Part shown: piece after piece, positions 17,457 through 29,274 of the stretch | Numbering within the stretch: the first letter of the stretch is position 1 | How the letters are laid out: each line of letters starts with the position of its first letter | Assembly: GCF_018402035.1 (NCBI RefSeq) | Contig: NZ_JAGYJN010000004.1 | Location: forward strand, 248,001 to 312,000 | Direction of reading: 5' to 3' | Length of the DNA: 64,000 nucleotides | From: Roseicyclus sp. | GTDB lineage: Bacteria > Pseudomonadota > Alphaproteobacteria > Rhodobacterales > Rhodobacteraceae | Notes under the pieces: model-generated | What the model saw: the letters and a program-made list of their open reading frames with translations, nothing else | What the model was told of the DNA's origin: nothing | Database searches by the model: none | Translations under genes and position numbers: made by a program

Positions 17457-17759
17457 TTAGCCGCGGTTGCCCGCTGCGACCCTGTCCTTCATCAGATGCG
17501 AGGGGCGGAAGGTCAGCACGCGGCGCGGGCTAATCGGTACCTCTTCGCCGGTCTTGGGGTTGCGGCCGACGCGGGCGGTCTTGGCGCGCACCGAAAACGT
17601 GCCAAAGGACGAGATCTTGACCTGCTCACCCTCGGCCAGCGCATCGGACATCAATTCCAACACCCGTTCGACCAATTGCGCGCTTTCGTTTCGCGACAGG
17701 CCCACCGCGCGGAACACCGCCTCAGATAGGTCCATGCGTGTCAGTGTGTTATCACTCAT
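17457..17759 (-). CDS. ihfA: Integration host factor subunit alpha
   Basis: This is the DNA-bending HU/IHF fold, 100 residues, forming a heterodimer with IhfB. The pattern is [33 protein letters not shown] and the DNA-intercalating arm [17 protein letters not shown] shapes promoters, recombination sites and replication origins. It sits between fabH (95 bases upstream) and the MerR gene. Confidence 0.95.
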   Translation of the reverse strand: MSDNTLTRMDLSEAVFRAVGLSRNESAQLVERVLELMSDALAEGEQVKISSFGTFSVRAKTARVGRNPKTGEEVPISPRRVLTFRPSHLMKDRVAAGNRG

Positions 17760-17854
17760 GCCTTGCGTCTCCCCAAAGTTGCCCGAGGATGGATCAAGGC
17801 AATGCGCGAGTCAATCGAGAGGCTTGAAACAAGGCGTTTATCTGCCGCTTTTGG

Positions 17855-18826
17855 CTACCAGCGGATGACCACGGCACCCCATGCAAGGCCACCGCCGATC
17901 GCCTCGCAAACCAACAGATCGCCGCGCTTGATCTGGCCGCGACCCACGCCGACCGACAGGGCCAGCGGGATGGAGGCGGCCGAGGTATTGCCGTGATCTT
18001 GCACCGTCACCACGACCCGGTCCATGCCCACGCCCATCTTTTGCGCCGTGCGGGTGATGATGCGCAGATTGGCCTGATGGGGCACGATCCAATCGACAGC
18101 ATCGGCACCAACACCGGCCCGGTCCAAGGCGCGATGGGCGGTTTCGGCAAGCTTTTCAACAGCATGGCGGAAAACCTCGCGGCCCTCCATGCGCAGCACG
18201 CCGGTGGTCTGCGAGGATGAGACGCCACCATCGACATAAAGCAGATCACGGTAGCGCCCGTCGGAATTGAGATCGGTCGACAAGATGCCGCGATCATCGG
18301 ATTGGCCCGTGCCATCTTGCGCCTCGAGCAAAAGCGCGCCCGCACCATCGCCGAAAAGCACGCAGGTGCCACGGTCGGTCCAATCCATGATCCGGCTGAA
18401 TGTCTCGGCCCCGATCACCATCACCCGGCGCGCTTGGCCCGCGATGATCAGCGCATTGGCATTGGCCAGCGCAAAAACGAATCCCGCGCAGACCGCCTGC
18501 ACATCAAAGGCGAATCCCCGCTCCATCCCCAAGCCCGCCTGCACCATCGTGGCGCAGGAGGGAAAGGTCAGATCCGGCGTCGAGGTCGCGACGATGATCG
18601 CGTCGATATCATTGGCCGTCAGCCCCGCCATATCGAGGGCTGCGCGCGCTGCCGCGATGGCCATTTGGCTGGTCGTCTCGCCATCGGCGGCGAAATGACG
18701 CCGTTCGATGCCCGAGCGGTCGCGAATCCATTCATCGGTGGTGTCGAGTGTCTTTTCAAACTCGGCGTTCGCAACGACGCGAGTGGGCAGGTAGTGACCG
18801 ATGCCGATGGGAACTGCGCGGATCAT
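17855..18826 (-). CDS. fabH: 3-oxoacyl-ACP synthase III (KAS III)
   Basis: This starts fatty acid synthesis by condensing acetyl-CoA with malonyl-ACP. The catalytic triad is visible: Cys in VQAVCAGF (about residue 113), His in VPHQANLRI and Asn in HGNTSAAS. Length 323 is normal. The start overlaps the plsX stop by four bases (ATGA), so translation is coupled with the phospholipid acyltransferase PlsX. Confidence 0.96.
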   Translation of the reverse strand: MIRAVPIGIGHYLPTRVVANAEFEKTLDTTDEWIRDRSGIERRHFAADGETTSQMAIAAARAALDMAGLTANDIDAIIVATSTPDLTFPSCATMVQAGLGMERGFAFDVQAVCAGFVFALANANALIIAGQARRVMVIGAETFSRIMDWTDRGTCVLFGDGAGALLLEAQDGTGQSDDRGILSTDLNSDGRYRDLLYVDGGVSSSQTTGVLRMEGREVFRHAVEKLAETAHRALDRAGVGADAVDWIVPHQANLRIITRTAQKMGVGMDRVVVTVQDHGNTSAASIPLALSVGVGRGQIKRGDLLVCEAIGGGLAWGAVVIRW

Positions 18827-19920
18827 GATTGTCCTGCCTCTGCCTGCATGGCCGCGGCGGCGGCCTGTTCGGCCGCGGCGATGCGCGCGGCAAGTCGTTC
18901 GTGAAAGCCCGCAGCAGCAAGCCGCTCGGCCAGTTTGATGGCCGCGGCCACCCCTGTCGCATCGGCTGAGCCATGCGATTTGACCACCGTACCGTTCAGG
19001 CCCAGAAATACCCCGCCATTCACCCGGCGCGGGTCGATCCGTTTGGAGAGCCGCTTGAGCGAGGGATAGGCCAAAACGGCGGCCATGCGGCTAAGGATTG
19101 AATAGGAAAACGCCTCGCGCATGCGTTCGCTGATCAGCCGCGCGGTGCCTTCGCCGGTTTTCAGCGCGACATTGCCGGTAAACCCATCGGTCACGATCAC
19201 ATCCACCTTGGCCGATGGAAGGTCGCTGCCCTCGACAAAGCCCACGAATTCGAAATCGGCGGCATGGCTGACGCGTTCAATCAATTCGGCGGCGAATTTC
19301 AACTCGGCCCGGCCCTTGTGTTCCTCGGTCCCGACATTGAGCAGGCCGACACGCGGGCGGGCAAGGTCAAGGCCGTTGCGCGCATAGCTTGCGCCCATCA
19401 GCGCATATTGCAGCAAATCGCCCGCATCGGCGCGGATATCGGCGCCGACATCCAGCATCACGTTAAACCCCTTGGGGTTGCGTGAGGGCCAAAGACAGGC
19501 GATGGCGGGGCGGTTCACCCCCTCGATCTTGCGCAGCCGCAGCATCGACAGCGCCATGAGCGCGCCGGTATTGCCACAGCTGACGGCGGCACCGGCCTCG
19601 CCCGAGCGGACGGCCTCGACGCAGGACCACATGGAGGTGTCTTTGCCATGCCGCACGACATGCGATGGCTTGGCATCCATGGTCACAACGCCATCGGTAT
19701 GGCGGATTTCACAGCGGTCGGAAAGCGCGCGACGGCGCTCGACCAAGCGTTCAAGCTCGGGGCGATTGCCATGCACGATGAAACGAATGGCCGGGTTTTT
19801 GGCTGCGAATTTCGCCATGCCTGCGATCACGACCGCAGGGCCGAGATCGCTACCCATCGCATCGATGGAAAGGACGGGTCCGGCGTTCGCCTTTACCGTC
19901 AATGCATTACCATCGCCCAT
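18823..19920 (-). CDS. plsX: Phosphate acyltransferase PlsX
   Basis: This makes acyl-phosphate from acyl-ACP for membrane phospholipid synthesis. Family motifs are LSIDAMGSDLGP, SCGNTGALMALS, VIVTDGFTGNVALKT and GLNGTVVKSHG. Length 365 is normal. The C-terminus ends in an Ala-rich helix (RIAAAEQAAAAAMQAEAG) not needed for catalysis. It lies between rpmF and fabH in the classical order. Confidence 0.95.
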   Translation of the reverse strand: MGDGNALTVKANAGPVLSIDAMGSDLGPAVVIAGMAKFAAKNPAIRFIVHGNRPELERLVERRRALSDRCEIRHTDGVVTMDAKPSHVVRHGKDTSMWSCVEAVRSGEAGAAVSCGNTGALMALSMLRLRKIEGVNRPAIACLWPSRNPKGFNVMLDVGADIRADAGDLLQYALMGASYARNGLDLARPRVGLLNVGTEEHKGRAELKFAAELIERVSHAADFEFVGFVEGSDLPSAKVDVIVTDGFTGNVALKTGEGTARLISERMREAFSYSILSRMAAVLAYPSLKRLSKRIDPRRVNGGVFLGLNGTVVKSHGSADATGVAAAIKLAERLAAAGFHERLAARIAAAEQAAAAAMQAEAGQS

Positions 19921-19958
19921 ACGCCCGATCGCCTTGTCGCCTCGGGGTTGCCGCAGGC

Positions 19959-20165
19959 TCAGGCCGCGTCTTCGTCGAGATCGACTTCGCTTGCCTGCGC
20001 GACGACCTGACGGTCGTTATAGGTGCCGCAGGAGGGGCACACGTGATGCGGGCGCTTGAGCTCACCGCAAGAGGGGCACTCGTTGGGGTTGGCGGCGACC
20101 AACGCATCATGGGCGCGGCGCATGCCGCGGCGGGAGCGCGTCACTCGGTTCTGGGGGACAGCCAT
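19959..20165 (-). CDS. rpmF: 50S ribosomal protein bL32
   Basis: The 68-residue protein has the bL32 N-terminus ([20 protein letters not shown]) and the zinc ribbon [20 protein letters not shown]. Unusually for the family, an acidic tail (EVDLDEDAA) follows. The 220 bases between it and yceD hold no gene and may contain its own promoter. Confidence 0.96.
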   Translation of the reverse strand: MAVPQNRVTRSRRGMRRAHDALVAANPNECPSCGELKRPHHVCPSCGTYNDRQVVAQASEVDLDEDAA

Positions 20166-20385
20166 GTCACAACCTCAATGTCTTGGGGGCGATCGCTTGG
20201 CGGCCCGCCCGGTCCTATCAAATCTCAATTGCTCGACCGCCTATCGGCATCCCACCGCGCGGCTTTTGGCCTCGCGCCGGAAGGGTCGAACGCGGCAGAT
20301 CGCGCGCGCCCGCAGCCGGGGTCGAATGAGGCCGGGAACATACCCGGATTCCGGGGCGGCGCAAGACCTTTTCGCCGATGCGCCA

Positions 20386-20943
20386 TTAGCGGTCTTTTTC
20401 AGGGTCATCTTGGCCGGCCAGCTTGTCGCGCAGCGCGGCTAAACCGGCCAAGGGCTTGGCTGCCTCATCATCAAGGGGCGCGACACCCGGCGGCGCGAAA
20501 CGCGCCTGTGCAAGCGCGGCGCCGGGCGCACGGGGATATAACGGCAAGGCAAGCGCCAAGGCCTCGGCCATGAGCGTGGCCAAATCCAAGATCTCGGGCA
20601 GCGGCTCGAGCGTATCATCGTCGGGGATCTCGGCCTCATCGCCCTCGGGCTGGGGCATATTCGCCAAAAAGCGGCGCGTGACCGGGTCGTCGATGCGCGT
20701 TGTCACGGGCTCGGCTGTCACGACACAAGGCTGGACCACGGTCGCGCCCAATGTCGCCTGCAGCGCCCAGTCGCGCTTGCCCTCGGCCACCAAACTGCCA
20801 GCAAATCGCAGCTTGCGCAGCGCGAGCAATCCGAATTCAGCGGCAAGTGCTGCGCGCGCCGGTGCATCGGGGGCAAGATCAAAGCTAAACGCCGCAGAGC
20901 GGGGCAGGCGGGCGAGGACGATTTTTTCTGAGGTGTCGGCCAT
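20386..20943 (-). CDS. YceD/DUF177 family protein
   Basis: The 185-residue protein matches DUF177, which precedes rpmF in most bacteria and is linked to 23S rRNA accumulation. Core features are LRFAGSLVAEGKRDWALQAT, the conserved cysteine in VVQPCVVTAEPV and an acidic stretch (EGDEAEIPDDDTLEPLPE) before LDLATLMAEALALALP. It is divergent from bamE. Confidence 0.85.
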   Translation of the reverse strand: MADTSEKIVLARLPRSAAFSFDLAPDAPARAALAAEFGLLALRKLRFAGSLVAEGKRDWALQATLGATVVQPCVVTAEPVTTRIDDPVTRRFLANMPQPEGDEAEIPDDDTLEPLPEILDLATLMAEALALALPLYPRAPGAALAQARFAPPGVAPLDDEAAKPLAGLAALRDKLAGQDDPEKDR

Positions 20944-21068
20944 GGCGCGCCCTCCTCGTGGCGCAGTCGTCTTCTTGCCCTATGGGCATGGGTCGGTTAA
21001 GCCGATAGAAAGCTTTCGGTCGCGGCGCAAGGGTGGCGCGATCACGGCGCACAGGCAAGAGGGTGGTC

Positions 21069-21527
21069 ATGCGAGAGCACGCGCGCGCAATACGCAAAGG
21101 TCTGATCGGTCTGGCGCTTGCGCTGTCATTGGCCGCATGCGACGCGACATTCGACAATCATGGCTATGTGCCGCCCGCCGAAGCGCTGGAACAGGTGCAG
21201 ATCGGCGCGAGCCGTGATGCGGTGATCGCGGCCATCGGCACGCCGGGTGCCGCAGGCGTGATGCGCGACGAAGCGTGGCTATATACAGCCTACCGGATTC
21301 GCTCGCTGGGTGTTCGTGCGCCGCAAATCATGGAGCGGCAGTTGCTTGCGATCTCTTTCGACGCCAACGGTCGGGTCAGCAATGTCGAAGAATTTGGGCT
21401 GGAAGATGGGCGTGTCGTGCAATTGTCGCGCCGCGTGACGACAAGCTCGGTGCGCGAAGTAACCTTCTTTGGTCAATTGCTTGGCAATTTCGGCCGGATC
21501 AACATCGGTGAGGCGCTGGACAACTAA
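21069..21527 (+). CDS. bamE: Outer membrane assembly lipoprotein BamE (SmpA/OmlA)
   Basis: The start at 21069 (MREHARAIRKG) places a lipoprotein signal peptide with lipobox LAAC, so Cys about residue 24 is acylated. The mature part has the SmpA/OmlA fold (EQVQIGASRDAVIAAIGTPG, WLYTAYRIR). It would be in the outer membrane with BamA, helping beta-barrel insertion. The track start (21033) puts charged residues ahead of the signal and is less likely. Confidence 0.85.
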   Translation: MREHARAIRKGLIGLALALSLAACDATFDNHGYVPPAEALEQVQIGASRDAVIAAIGTPGAAGVMRDEAWLYTAYRIRSLGVRAPQIMERQLLAISFDANGRVSNVEEFGLEDGRVVQLSRRVTTSSVREVTFFGQLLGNFGRINIGEALDN

Positions 21528-21635
21528 AGCTGCTTCTTGTCGTGAGATGGTCATGCACGCATCATAGCATGCGGCGCATATCCCGGTATGATCGGCCGGG
21601 ATAGACTGCGATCGACGGGGCAGGAGCGTGTCGTG

Positions 21636-22373
21636 ATGTTGGATCTGGCAAAAGGGCGCTACCGCGCGCGGATCGCGGTGAGTGGCGATGATCTTGAAGC
21701 GGCCCAGCGCTTGCGCACCTTGGCCTTTCGCGGCCCCGATGCCGAGCGTCTGGACCGCGATGATTTCGATGAGACCTGCACCCATGTTTTGATCGAGGAT
21801 ATCGGTTCAGGCGCGCTGGTGTGCTGTTTCCGCCTGTTGCGGCTGGGTTCGGGTGCCGAGATCGGGCGCAGCTATTCGGCACAATTCTATGAATTATCGG
21901 CGCTCGCCGCCTTCGACGGGCCGATGGTCGAGATGGGGCGCTTTTGCATCCATCCCGATTGGCATGATCCCGATATTCTGCGGCTGGCATGGGGCGCGAT
22001 GACAGCGCTGGTTGATCGCGACGGGGTCGAGATGCTGTTTGGCTGCTCATCCTTTCACGGCACCGAGGCGCGCGATTATTCGGACGCTTTCGCGCTGTTG
22101 CGCGACCGCCATATCGCGCCCAAGCGTTGGTTGCCGCGCGTCAAGGCACCGGCCGTTTTCCGATACGCTGCGCGCCTGCGGCGCAAGCCCGACCTCAAGC
22201 GCGCGCAGGCCAAGATGCCACCCTTGCTGCGCACCTATTTGATGATGGGGGGCTGGGTCAGCGATCACGCGGTCATCGACCGCGATCTTGATACACTCCA
22301 TGTCTTCACGGGGCTTGAGATCCGTGCCGTGCCGCCGGGCCGCGCGCGGCTCTTGCGCGCGGTGGCGGGGTAG
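21636..22373 (+). CDS. olsB: L-ornithine N-alpha-acyltransferase (OlsB-like GNAT)
   Basis: OlsB makes lyso-ornithine lipid from ornithine and 3-hydroxyacyl-ACP. The 245-residue protein shows the family features RTLAFRGPDAERLDRDDFD, MVEMGRFCIHPDWHD (acyl-carrier binding strand) and FGCSSFHG. The ATG at 21636 follows CAGGAGCG and is preferred to the track start. No olsA is nearby, so the second acylation must be encoded elsewhere. Hemolysin-like GNATs of similar sequence exist, so the exact substrate is inferred. Confidence 0.8.
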   Translation: MLDLAKGRYRARIAVSGDDLEAAQRLRTLAFRGPDAERLDRDDFDETCTHVLIEDIGSGALVCCFRLLRLGSGAEIGRSYSAQFYELSALAAFDGPMVEMGRFCIHPDWHDPDILRLAWGAMTALVDRDGVEMLFGCSSFHGTEARDYSDAFALLRDRHIAPKRWLPRVKAPAVFRYAARLRRKPDLKRAQAKMPPLLRTYLMMGGWVSDHAVIDRDLDTLHVFTGLEIRAVPPGRARLLRAVAG

Positions 22374-22391
22374 GGCGGGGTCGGGCTGGCT

Positions 22392-23645
22392 TCAGCCCGC
22401 CAGCACCACCAGCGCATGGCGCTTTTTGCCCGCCGATAGCTTGATCGGTTGGGCCAGATCGGCCGCAGTGATCATCTGGCCCGCATCGGTCAGACCTTCG
22501 TCATTCATCCGCGCGCCACCCTCGGCGATCAGGCGCTTGGCCTCTTTGCCCGAGGCGGCAAGCCCCGCCCGCGTGATCAACTGTGCGACCGAGATGCCAT
22601 CGGCGACCTCTGCGGCGCTGAGGGTGAGCGTCGGCAAATCATCACCTGCACCGCCGCGCTCAAACACTTCGCGCGCCGTCGCCTCGGCTGTGGCGGCCGC
22701 CTCGGCCCCGTGCAGCAGCGTTGTTACCTCATTGGCAAGGATGATCTTGGCCGCGTTGATCTCGGACCCTGCAAGCGCGCCAAGGCGGTCGCATTCGGCC
22801 ACCGGCAATTCGGTATAGAGCTTCAAGAAACGCCCCACATCGGCATCGGTGGTGTTGCGCCAGAACTGCCAGAACTCATAGGGCGATAGCATGTCACCAT
22901 CGAGCCAGATGGCCCCGCCTTGGGATTTGCCCATCTTGCGCCCATCCGAGGTGGTCAAAAGCGGTGTGGTCAGCCCGAAAATTTGTGCATCCACCACCCG
23001 GCGGGTCAGGTCGATCCCGTTGACGATATTGCCCCATTGATCCGAGCCGCCCATTTGAAGCACGCAGCCCTCGCGGCGGTAAAGCTCAAGGAAATCGTAA
23101 GCCTGCAAGATCATGTAATTGAATTCGAGAAAGCTGAGGCTTTGCTCGCGGTCCAGCCGCGATTTCACGCTTTCAAACGACAGCATCCGGTTGACCGAGA
23201 AATGCCGCCCGATATCGCGCAGGAACTCAAGATAGTTCAGCCCATCAAGCCATTCGGCATTGTTCAGCATAGTGGCGTCGGTCTTACCCCCGCCATAGCC
23301 GAGATAGCGGCCAAACACGCGCTGCATGCCTGCGATATTGGCGTCGATCTGGTCAGGCGTCAAAAGCGGGCGCTCATCGGCGCGAAAGCTGGGATCGCCC
23401 ACCTTGGTCGTGCCGCCACCCATCAATGTGATCGGGCGGTTGCCGGTTTTTTGCCACCAGCGCAAAAGCATGATGTTGAGCAGATGGCCCACATGCAGCG
23501 ATTTGGCGGTCGCGTCATATCCGATATAGCAGGTGACAGGCCCTTTGATCAGCGCGTCATCAAGGCTTTGCAGATCGGTACAATCGGCCAAAAAGCCACG
23601 CGCGATGATCTCGCGCAGGAAATCCGATTTGGGCTGGTAGGTCAT
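22392..23645 (-). CDS. tyrS: Tyrosyl-tRNA synthetase
   Basis: This is a class I aminoacyl-tRNA synthetase that charges tRNA-Tyr. The HIGH-type motif is HVGHLL, the KMSKS-type motif is KMGKS, and the tyrosine pocket GGSDQWGN is intact. A C-terminal S4 RNA-binding domain ([20 protein letters not shown]) ends the protein. The start at 23645 (MTYQPKSD) gives 417 residues; an ATG five codons earlier is possible. Convergent with olsB, 19 bases apart. Confidence 0.96.
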   Translation of the reverse strand: MTYQPKSDFLREIIARGFLADCTDLQSLDDALIKGPVTCYIGYDATAKSLHVGHLLNIMLLRWWQKTGNRPITLMGGGTTKVGDPSFRADERPLLTPDQIDANIAGMQRVFGRYLGYGGGKTDATMLNNAEWLDGLNYLEFLRDIGRHFSVNRMLSFESVKSRLDREQSLSFLEFNYMILQAYDFLELYRREGCVLQMGGSDQWGNIVNGIDLTRRVVDAQIFGLTTPLLTTSDGRKMGKSQGGAIWLDGDMLSPYEFWQFWRNTTDADVGRFLKLYTELPVAECDRLGALAGSEINAAKIILANEVTTLLHGAEAAATAEATAREVFERGGAGDDLPTLTLSAAEVADGISVAQLITRAGLAASGKEAKRLIAEGGARMNDEGLTDAGQMITAADLAQPIKLSAGKKRHALVVLAG

Positions 23646-23731
23646 CGGGCTCCGGTCCATGCTTATGTTCTATGTGGGGCGAGGCTATAGCGGGCGTGAC
23701 GGTGAAGGGAAAGAGTGACCAGAGCCATGTG

Positions 23732-24808
23732 ATGCGCGTGGCGGGTGCAATGTCGGGCACCTCGATGGATGGTGTGGATCTGGCCGTGATCGATACCGAC
23801 GGTGTGGCGGTCATGGGGTTTGGCGAAAGCCGCTACCGCCCCTATCACCCCGAGGAACGCGCCACGATCCGCGCAAGCCTTGGCCGCTGGCCCGGCGAAG
23901 CGGGGGTGGCTGATGCCGCGCGCGTGGTCGAAGACGCCCATCTGGAGGTGCTGGCGGGCTTGGGCGATATCGCGGCCTTTGGCTTTCACGGCCAGACATT
24001 GGCCCATGACCCAGCGGGCGGGCGCACCCATCAAGCGGGCGATGGCGCGCGGATCGCGGCGGTGATCGGGGTGACGACAGTGTGGGATTTTCGGTCCAAC
24101 GATATGCAATTGGGCGGGCAGGGCGCGCCCTTGGCCCCGTTCTATCACTGGGCCTTGGCCCGCTTTATCGGGGCGATAGGGCCTGTGGCCTTTCTCAATC
24201 TGGGCGGTGTGGGCAATATCACTTGGGTCGATCCACAGATGGATGCGCCGGAGCTGCCCGGTGCATGCTTGGCCTTTGACACGGGCCCTGCCAATGCGCC
24301 CATCGATGATCTGATCTTTGCCCGGCGCGGCCAGCGATTTGACCAAGACGGGGTTTTGACCCTGCAGGGCCGGGTCGATGCCGAAACGGTGGCCGTGTTT
24401 CTCGATGATGCCTATTTCCGCCGGATGCCGCCCAAATCGCTTGATCGTGATGCCTTTCCCGATCTGGGCGCTTGGGTGGCGGGAATGGATGATGCCGATG
24501 CGGTCGCGACCTTGGCCGCCTGTGCGGCGGGCGCGGTGTCGCAGGCGATGATGCATCTGCCCAAGGCCCCCGCGCAGGTTTATGTCACTGGCGGCGGGCG
24601 GCATAATCCGGGGTTGATGGAGATGCTTGCAGCGGCACTCGACCGCCCCGTATCGCCGGTCGAGGCGGTGGGGCTTGATGGCGATATGCTCGAGGCGCAG
24701 GCTTTCGCTTATCTGGCGGCGCGTGTGCTTCTCGGTCTGCCGACCTCGGCGCCGGGAACCACCGGGGTGGCCGCCCCCGTTGGCGGTGGGCGGGTGAGCC
24801 GGGTGTGA
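23732..24808 (+). CDS. anmK: Anhydro-N-acetylmuramic acid kinase
   Basis: This phosphorylates 1,6-anhydro-MurNAc during cell wall recycling. The ATP-binding start [17 protein letters not shown] and the later [16 protein letters not shown] are signature motifs. The chosen ATG (23732) gives 358 residues, close to the usual 370; the track start at 23672 leaves only 26 bases to divergent tyrS, too little for two promoters. A hairpin and dispersed repeat follow the stop. Confidence 0.9.
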   Translation: MRVAGAMSGTSMDGVDLAVIDTDGVAVMGFGESRYRPYHPEERATIRASLGRWPGEAGVADAARVVEDAHLEVLAGLGDIAAFGFHGQTLAHDPAGGRTHQAGDGARIAAVIGVTTVWDFRSNDMQLGGQGAPLAPFYHWALARFIGAIGPVAFLNLGGVGNITWVDPQMDAPELPGACLAFDTGPANAPIDDLIFARRGQRFDQDGVLTLQGRVDAETVAVFLDDAYFRRMPPKSLDRDAFPDLGAWVAGMDDADAVATLAACAAGAVSQAMMHLPKAPAQVYVTGGGRHNPGLMEMLAAALDRPVSPVEAVGLDGDMLEAQAFAYLAARVLLGLPTSAPGTTGVAAPVGGGRVSRV

Positions 24809-24818
24809 GAGCAAGCAT

Positions 24819-24862
24819 GGGGGCTCTGCCCCCAAACCCCCGGAGTATTTTTGAAGCAAAGA
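24819..24862 (+). repeat. Dispersed intergenic element (hairpin plus GGAGTATTTTTGAAGCAAAG), copy B
   Basis: The hairpin GGGGGCTCTGCCCCC is followed by CCCCGGAGTATTTTTGAAG and CAAAGATG. It lies between the convergent anmK and rarD, and may also act as terminator. Confidence 0.7.
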
Positions 24863-24872
24863 TGGACAGGGA

Positions 24873-25772
24873 TTAGGCGCGGCCTGTCCGCGCATTGCGG
24901 ATCAGCGTGACCGTGTAAAGGATGAGTGCAGCCCATATCAGCGGAAAGGCCACGGCGCGGGCGGGGCCGAAGGGTTCGTTAAAGATAAAAACCGCGATCA
25001 GAAAGATCATCGTCGGCGCGATATATTGCAACAGGCCGATGGTCGAAAGCCGTAAGCCCTTGGCGCCATTGGCGTAAAGCATCAGCGGAACCGCCGTGAC
25101 CGCCCCCGTGCCAATCAACAGCGCCGTATCTTGCCAACTCCCTGCGAAGAATTGGCCGCTTGGGCCAAGCCAAGCGAGATAGGCCAGCGCCAGCGGGCAA
25201 AGCAGCAAAACCTCGAGTAAGAAACCCTGATTGGGGCCGATGGGAAGCGTTTTGCGCAAAAAGCCATAGATGCCGAAGGTCGTCATCAAGACCAGCGCCA
25301 CCCAAGGCAGAACGCTCGCCGAGATCGTCAAGATCGCCACGGCAAGACCGGCCAGCCCCACGGCCACCCATTGCGCCCGGGCCAGCTTCTCGCGCAGCAA
25401 GATCGCGCCCAAAGCCACGGAGAACAGCGGGTTGATGTAATAGCCCAAGGCTGCATCAAGCGCGCGGTCATTGGCGATGGCCCAGACATAAACACCCCAA
25501 TTGACCGAGATGAGCGCAGCGGTCACCGCCGCCATGCCTACCATGCGCGGGGTCTTGAGTGCGCGCATCACATCGCCCGTGCGCCCCAGCGCGATCAAGA
25601 TCAGCCCAGCAATGGGCACCGACCACAAGATGCGGTGGGCGATAATCTCGACCGGGGGGATATGGGTGATCGCCTTCATATAAAGCGGTAAAAACCCCCA
25701 CATCAGATAGGCCGAGACCGCGTAGGCAAAGCCTGCGCCTGTGTCGCCGGTCTGGGGAGCTTGTGCGGTCAT
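24873..25772 (-). CDS. rarD: RarD-type EamA transporter
   Basis: The 299-residue inner-membrane protein has about ten hydrophobic segments in two EamA halves. The RarD subgroup is shown by YLMWGFLPLYMKAI at the start, VNWGVYVWAIANDRALDAAL and GYYINPLFSV. Family members export or import small metabolites; the substrate here is unknown. It starts a minus-strand group followed by the cupin, HAD and eno genes but with a 50-base gap to the cupin and opposite order of transcription, so co-transcription from upstream is possible. Confidence 0.88.
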   Translation of the reverse strand: MTAQAPQTGDTGAGFAYAVSAYLMWGFLPLYMKAITHIPPVEIIAHRILWSVPIAGLILIALGRTGDVMRALKTPRMVGMAAVTAALISVNWGVYVWAIANDRALDAALGYYINPLFSVALGAILLREKLARAQWVAVGLAGLAVAILTISASVLPWVALVLMTTFGIYGFLRKTLPIGPNQGFLLEVLLLCPLALAYLAWLGPSGQFFAGSWQDTALLIGTGAVTAVPLMLYANGAKGLRLSTIGLLQYIAPTMIFLIAVFIFNEPFGPARAVAFPLIWAALILYTVTLIRNARTGRA

Positions 25773-25822
25773 ACCCGTGACCTAGCCCATCGCGCGGGCG
25801 GCGGCGAGGGCGATCTGCACGC

Positions 25823-26238
25823 CTATCCGCGCGCGATGTCAAAGCCTGGTGGCGCAAGCGTGAAGCCCGCGAAATCGAACCCCGGCGAGACGGTGCAAGA
25901 GACGAGCGTGTAATCGCCCGTCGTGCGCGCGGCCTGCCAATGGTTCTCGGGCACGATGATCTGTGGTGCGCCCGCGCCCAGATCGGGGGTCAGTAAATGA
26001 TCGGTGGCCGGACCGTGATCCGTAGCCGAGAGCGACAGGATCAGCGGCGCGCCCGCGTGGTAGAGCCAGATCTCGGTCGCGTCGACCTTGTGCCAATGGC
26101 TGGCCTGCCCTGCTTTGAGCAGAAAATAGATGCAGGTGCCCACAGGGCGGCCTTGGTTCTCGGCCACCCATGTCTGGCGGTAAAAGCCGCCCTCGGGATG
26201 GGGGGCGAGGTTCAGATGGGCGATGATATCGTCAGCGG

Positions 26239-26242
<4 letters not shown>
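25823..26242 (-). CDS. Cupin, DUF985 family
   Basis: The 139-residue protein is a single cupin barrel of the DUF985 (cupin_5) family. Motif 1 is SHWHKVDATEIWLYHAGAPL, with the family GGFYRQTW near residue 20 and PENHWQAARTTGDYTLVSCT in motif 2. Binding of a sugar or amino acid with a metal is typical; the reaction is not known. Its start overlaps the HAD stop by four bases. Confidence 0.85.
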
Positions 26243-28283
<2,041 letters not shown>

Positions 28284-29153
28284 TCAAGCGGTTAGCCGCG
28301 CCTGCCGCTCGCGCCATAGGCTGTAAAGCCCCGTGGCGATGACGATGGCCACACCAAACAGCGTGAGGGTGTCGATGCTTTCGTCAAAGACGACCACGGC
28401 GATGAAAAAGGCAAAGACCAGCCGCGTGTAGCGAAACGGCGTGACCGCCGCGATCTCACCCACGCGCATGGCGGCGGTGATCGCGAAATAGGCGACCATG
28501 CCCAAAAGGATGGACGCCGGGATGGAGAGCCCGATCATCACGCTGGGCCAGACCCAACCGCCCGAGACGATCAAGACGGCGCCACCTGCAATCGCGAGTG
28601 CGGCAAAGCTGTAGCTGGCCAAAAGCGGGGTCGGCACGGATTTGGGCACAGGCCGCGTCGCCAGATCGCGCAACGACAGGCCGATGGCGGCGGCCACCGC
28701 GTAAAGAATATCGGGATCAAAGCTTTCGGCACCGGGGCGCAAAATCAAAAGCACCCCCGCCAAGCCGATGGCAATGGCCAGCCAGCGCCGCCAGCCGACC
28801 TTTTCGCCCAAGAAAATCGCTGCGCCCAGCGTCACCAACAGCGGATTGGCTTGGATCACCGCCGAAAGTGTGGACAACGGAATACGCGAAAGCGCGATGA
28901 CGAAACAGACGGTCGCAAAAACCTCGGCCAGATTGCGCAGCATGACGGGGCGCATGAGCAAGACGGGGCTGAGCCATTGATGCCCCTGCATCCGCGCCCA
29001 AAGCCCGAACAAGACCGCACCACCCGTGCCAAACAAAAACAAGATTTGCCAAACGGGCATTTCACGCGCGGCAAAGACCATGAACATATCGGTCAGTGCA
29101 AAGGCGAGCATGGCCAGCGTCATCCACGCCATGCCTTTGAGATTATCCATCAT
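28284..29153 (-). CDS. EamA family (DMT) transporter
   Basis: Ten predicted membrane helices in two EamA repeats over 289 residues: ALTDMFMVFAAREMPVWQIL in the first, VGEIAAVTPFRYTRLVFAFF in the second, the latter typical of S-adenosylmethionine/EamA relatives in Rhodobacterales. The substrate is unknown. It stands alone, 93 bases upstream of eno's promoter side, with a dispersed repeat upstream of it. Confidence 0.85.
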   Translation of the reverse strand: MMDNLKGMAWMTLAMLAFALTDMFMVFAAREMPVWQILFLFGTGGAVLFGLWARMQGHQWLSPVLLMRPVMLRNLAEVFATVCFVIALSRIPLSTLSAVIQANPLLVTLGAAIFLGEKVGWRRWLAIAIGLAGVLLILRPGAESFDPDILYAVAAAIGLSLRDLATRPVPKSVPTPLLASYSFAALAIAGGAVLIVSGGWVWPSVMIGLSIPASILLGMVAYFAITAAMRVGEIAAVTPFRYTRLVFAFFIAVVVFDESIDTLTLFGVAIVIATGLYSLWRERQARLTA

Positions 29154-29224
29154 CGCTGCCTTTTTCGACCCTCGCCTATGGCTTAGCCTGCGGGCCGGGG
29201 CGATGAAAGCACCAAGATGGCAGC

Positions 29225-29250
29225 TTCACCTTTCCCCGAATACGCAGGCG
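29225..29250 (-). repeat. Dispersed intergenic element, short variant, copy G
   Basis: The minus strand reads GCGTATTCGGGGAAAGGTGAA, between fur and the EamA gene in the direction of transcription. Related to copies at 9986 and 40454. Confidence 0.5.
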
Positions 29251-29274
29251 CGGTGTCAGCCACGCGCAGCCGTC

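Noticed and set aside
24873-25772. Operon of rarD with cupin, HAD and eno as a functional unit
   Set aside because: Overlaps support co-translation of eno, HAD and cupin only; rarD has a gap and no functional link.
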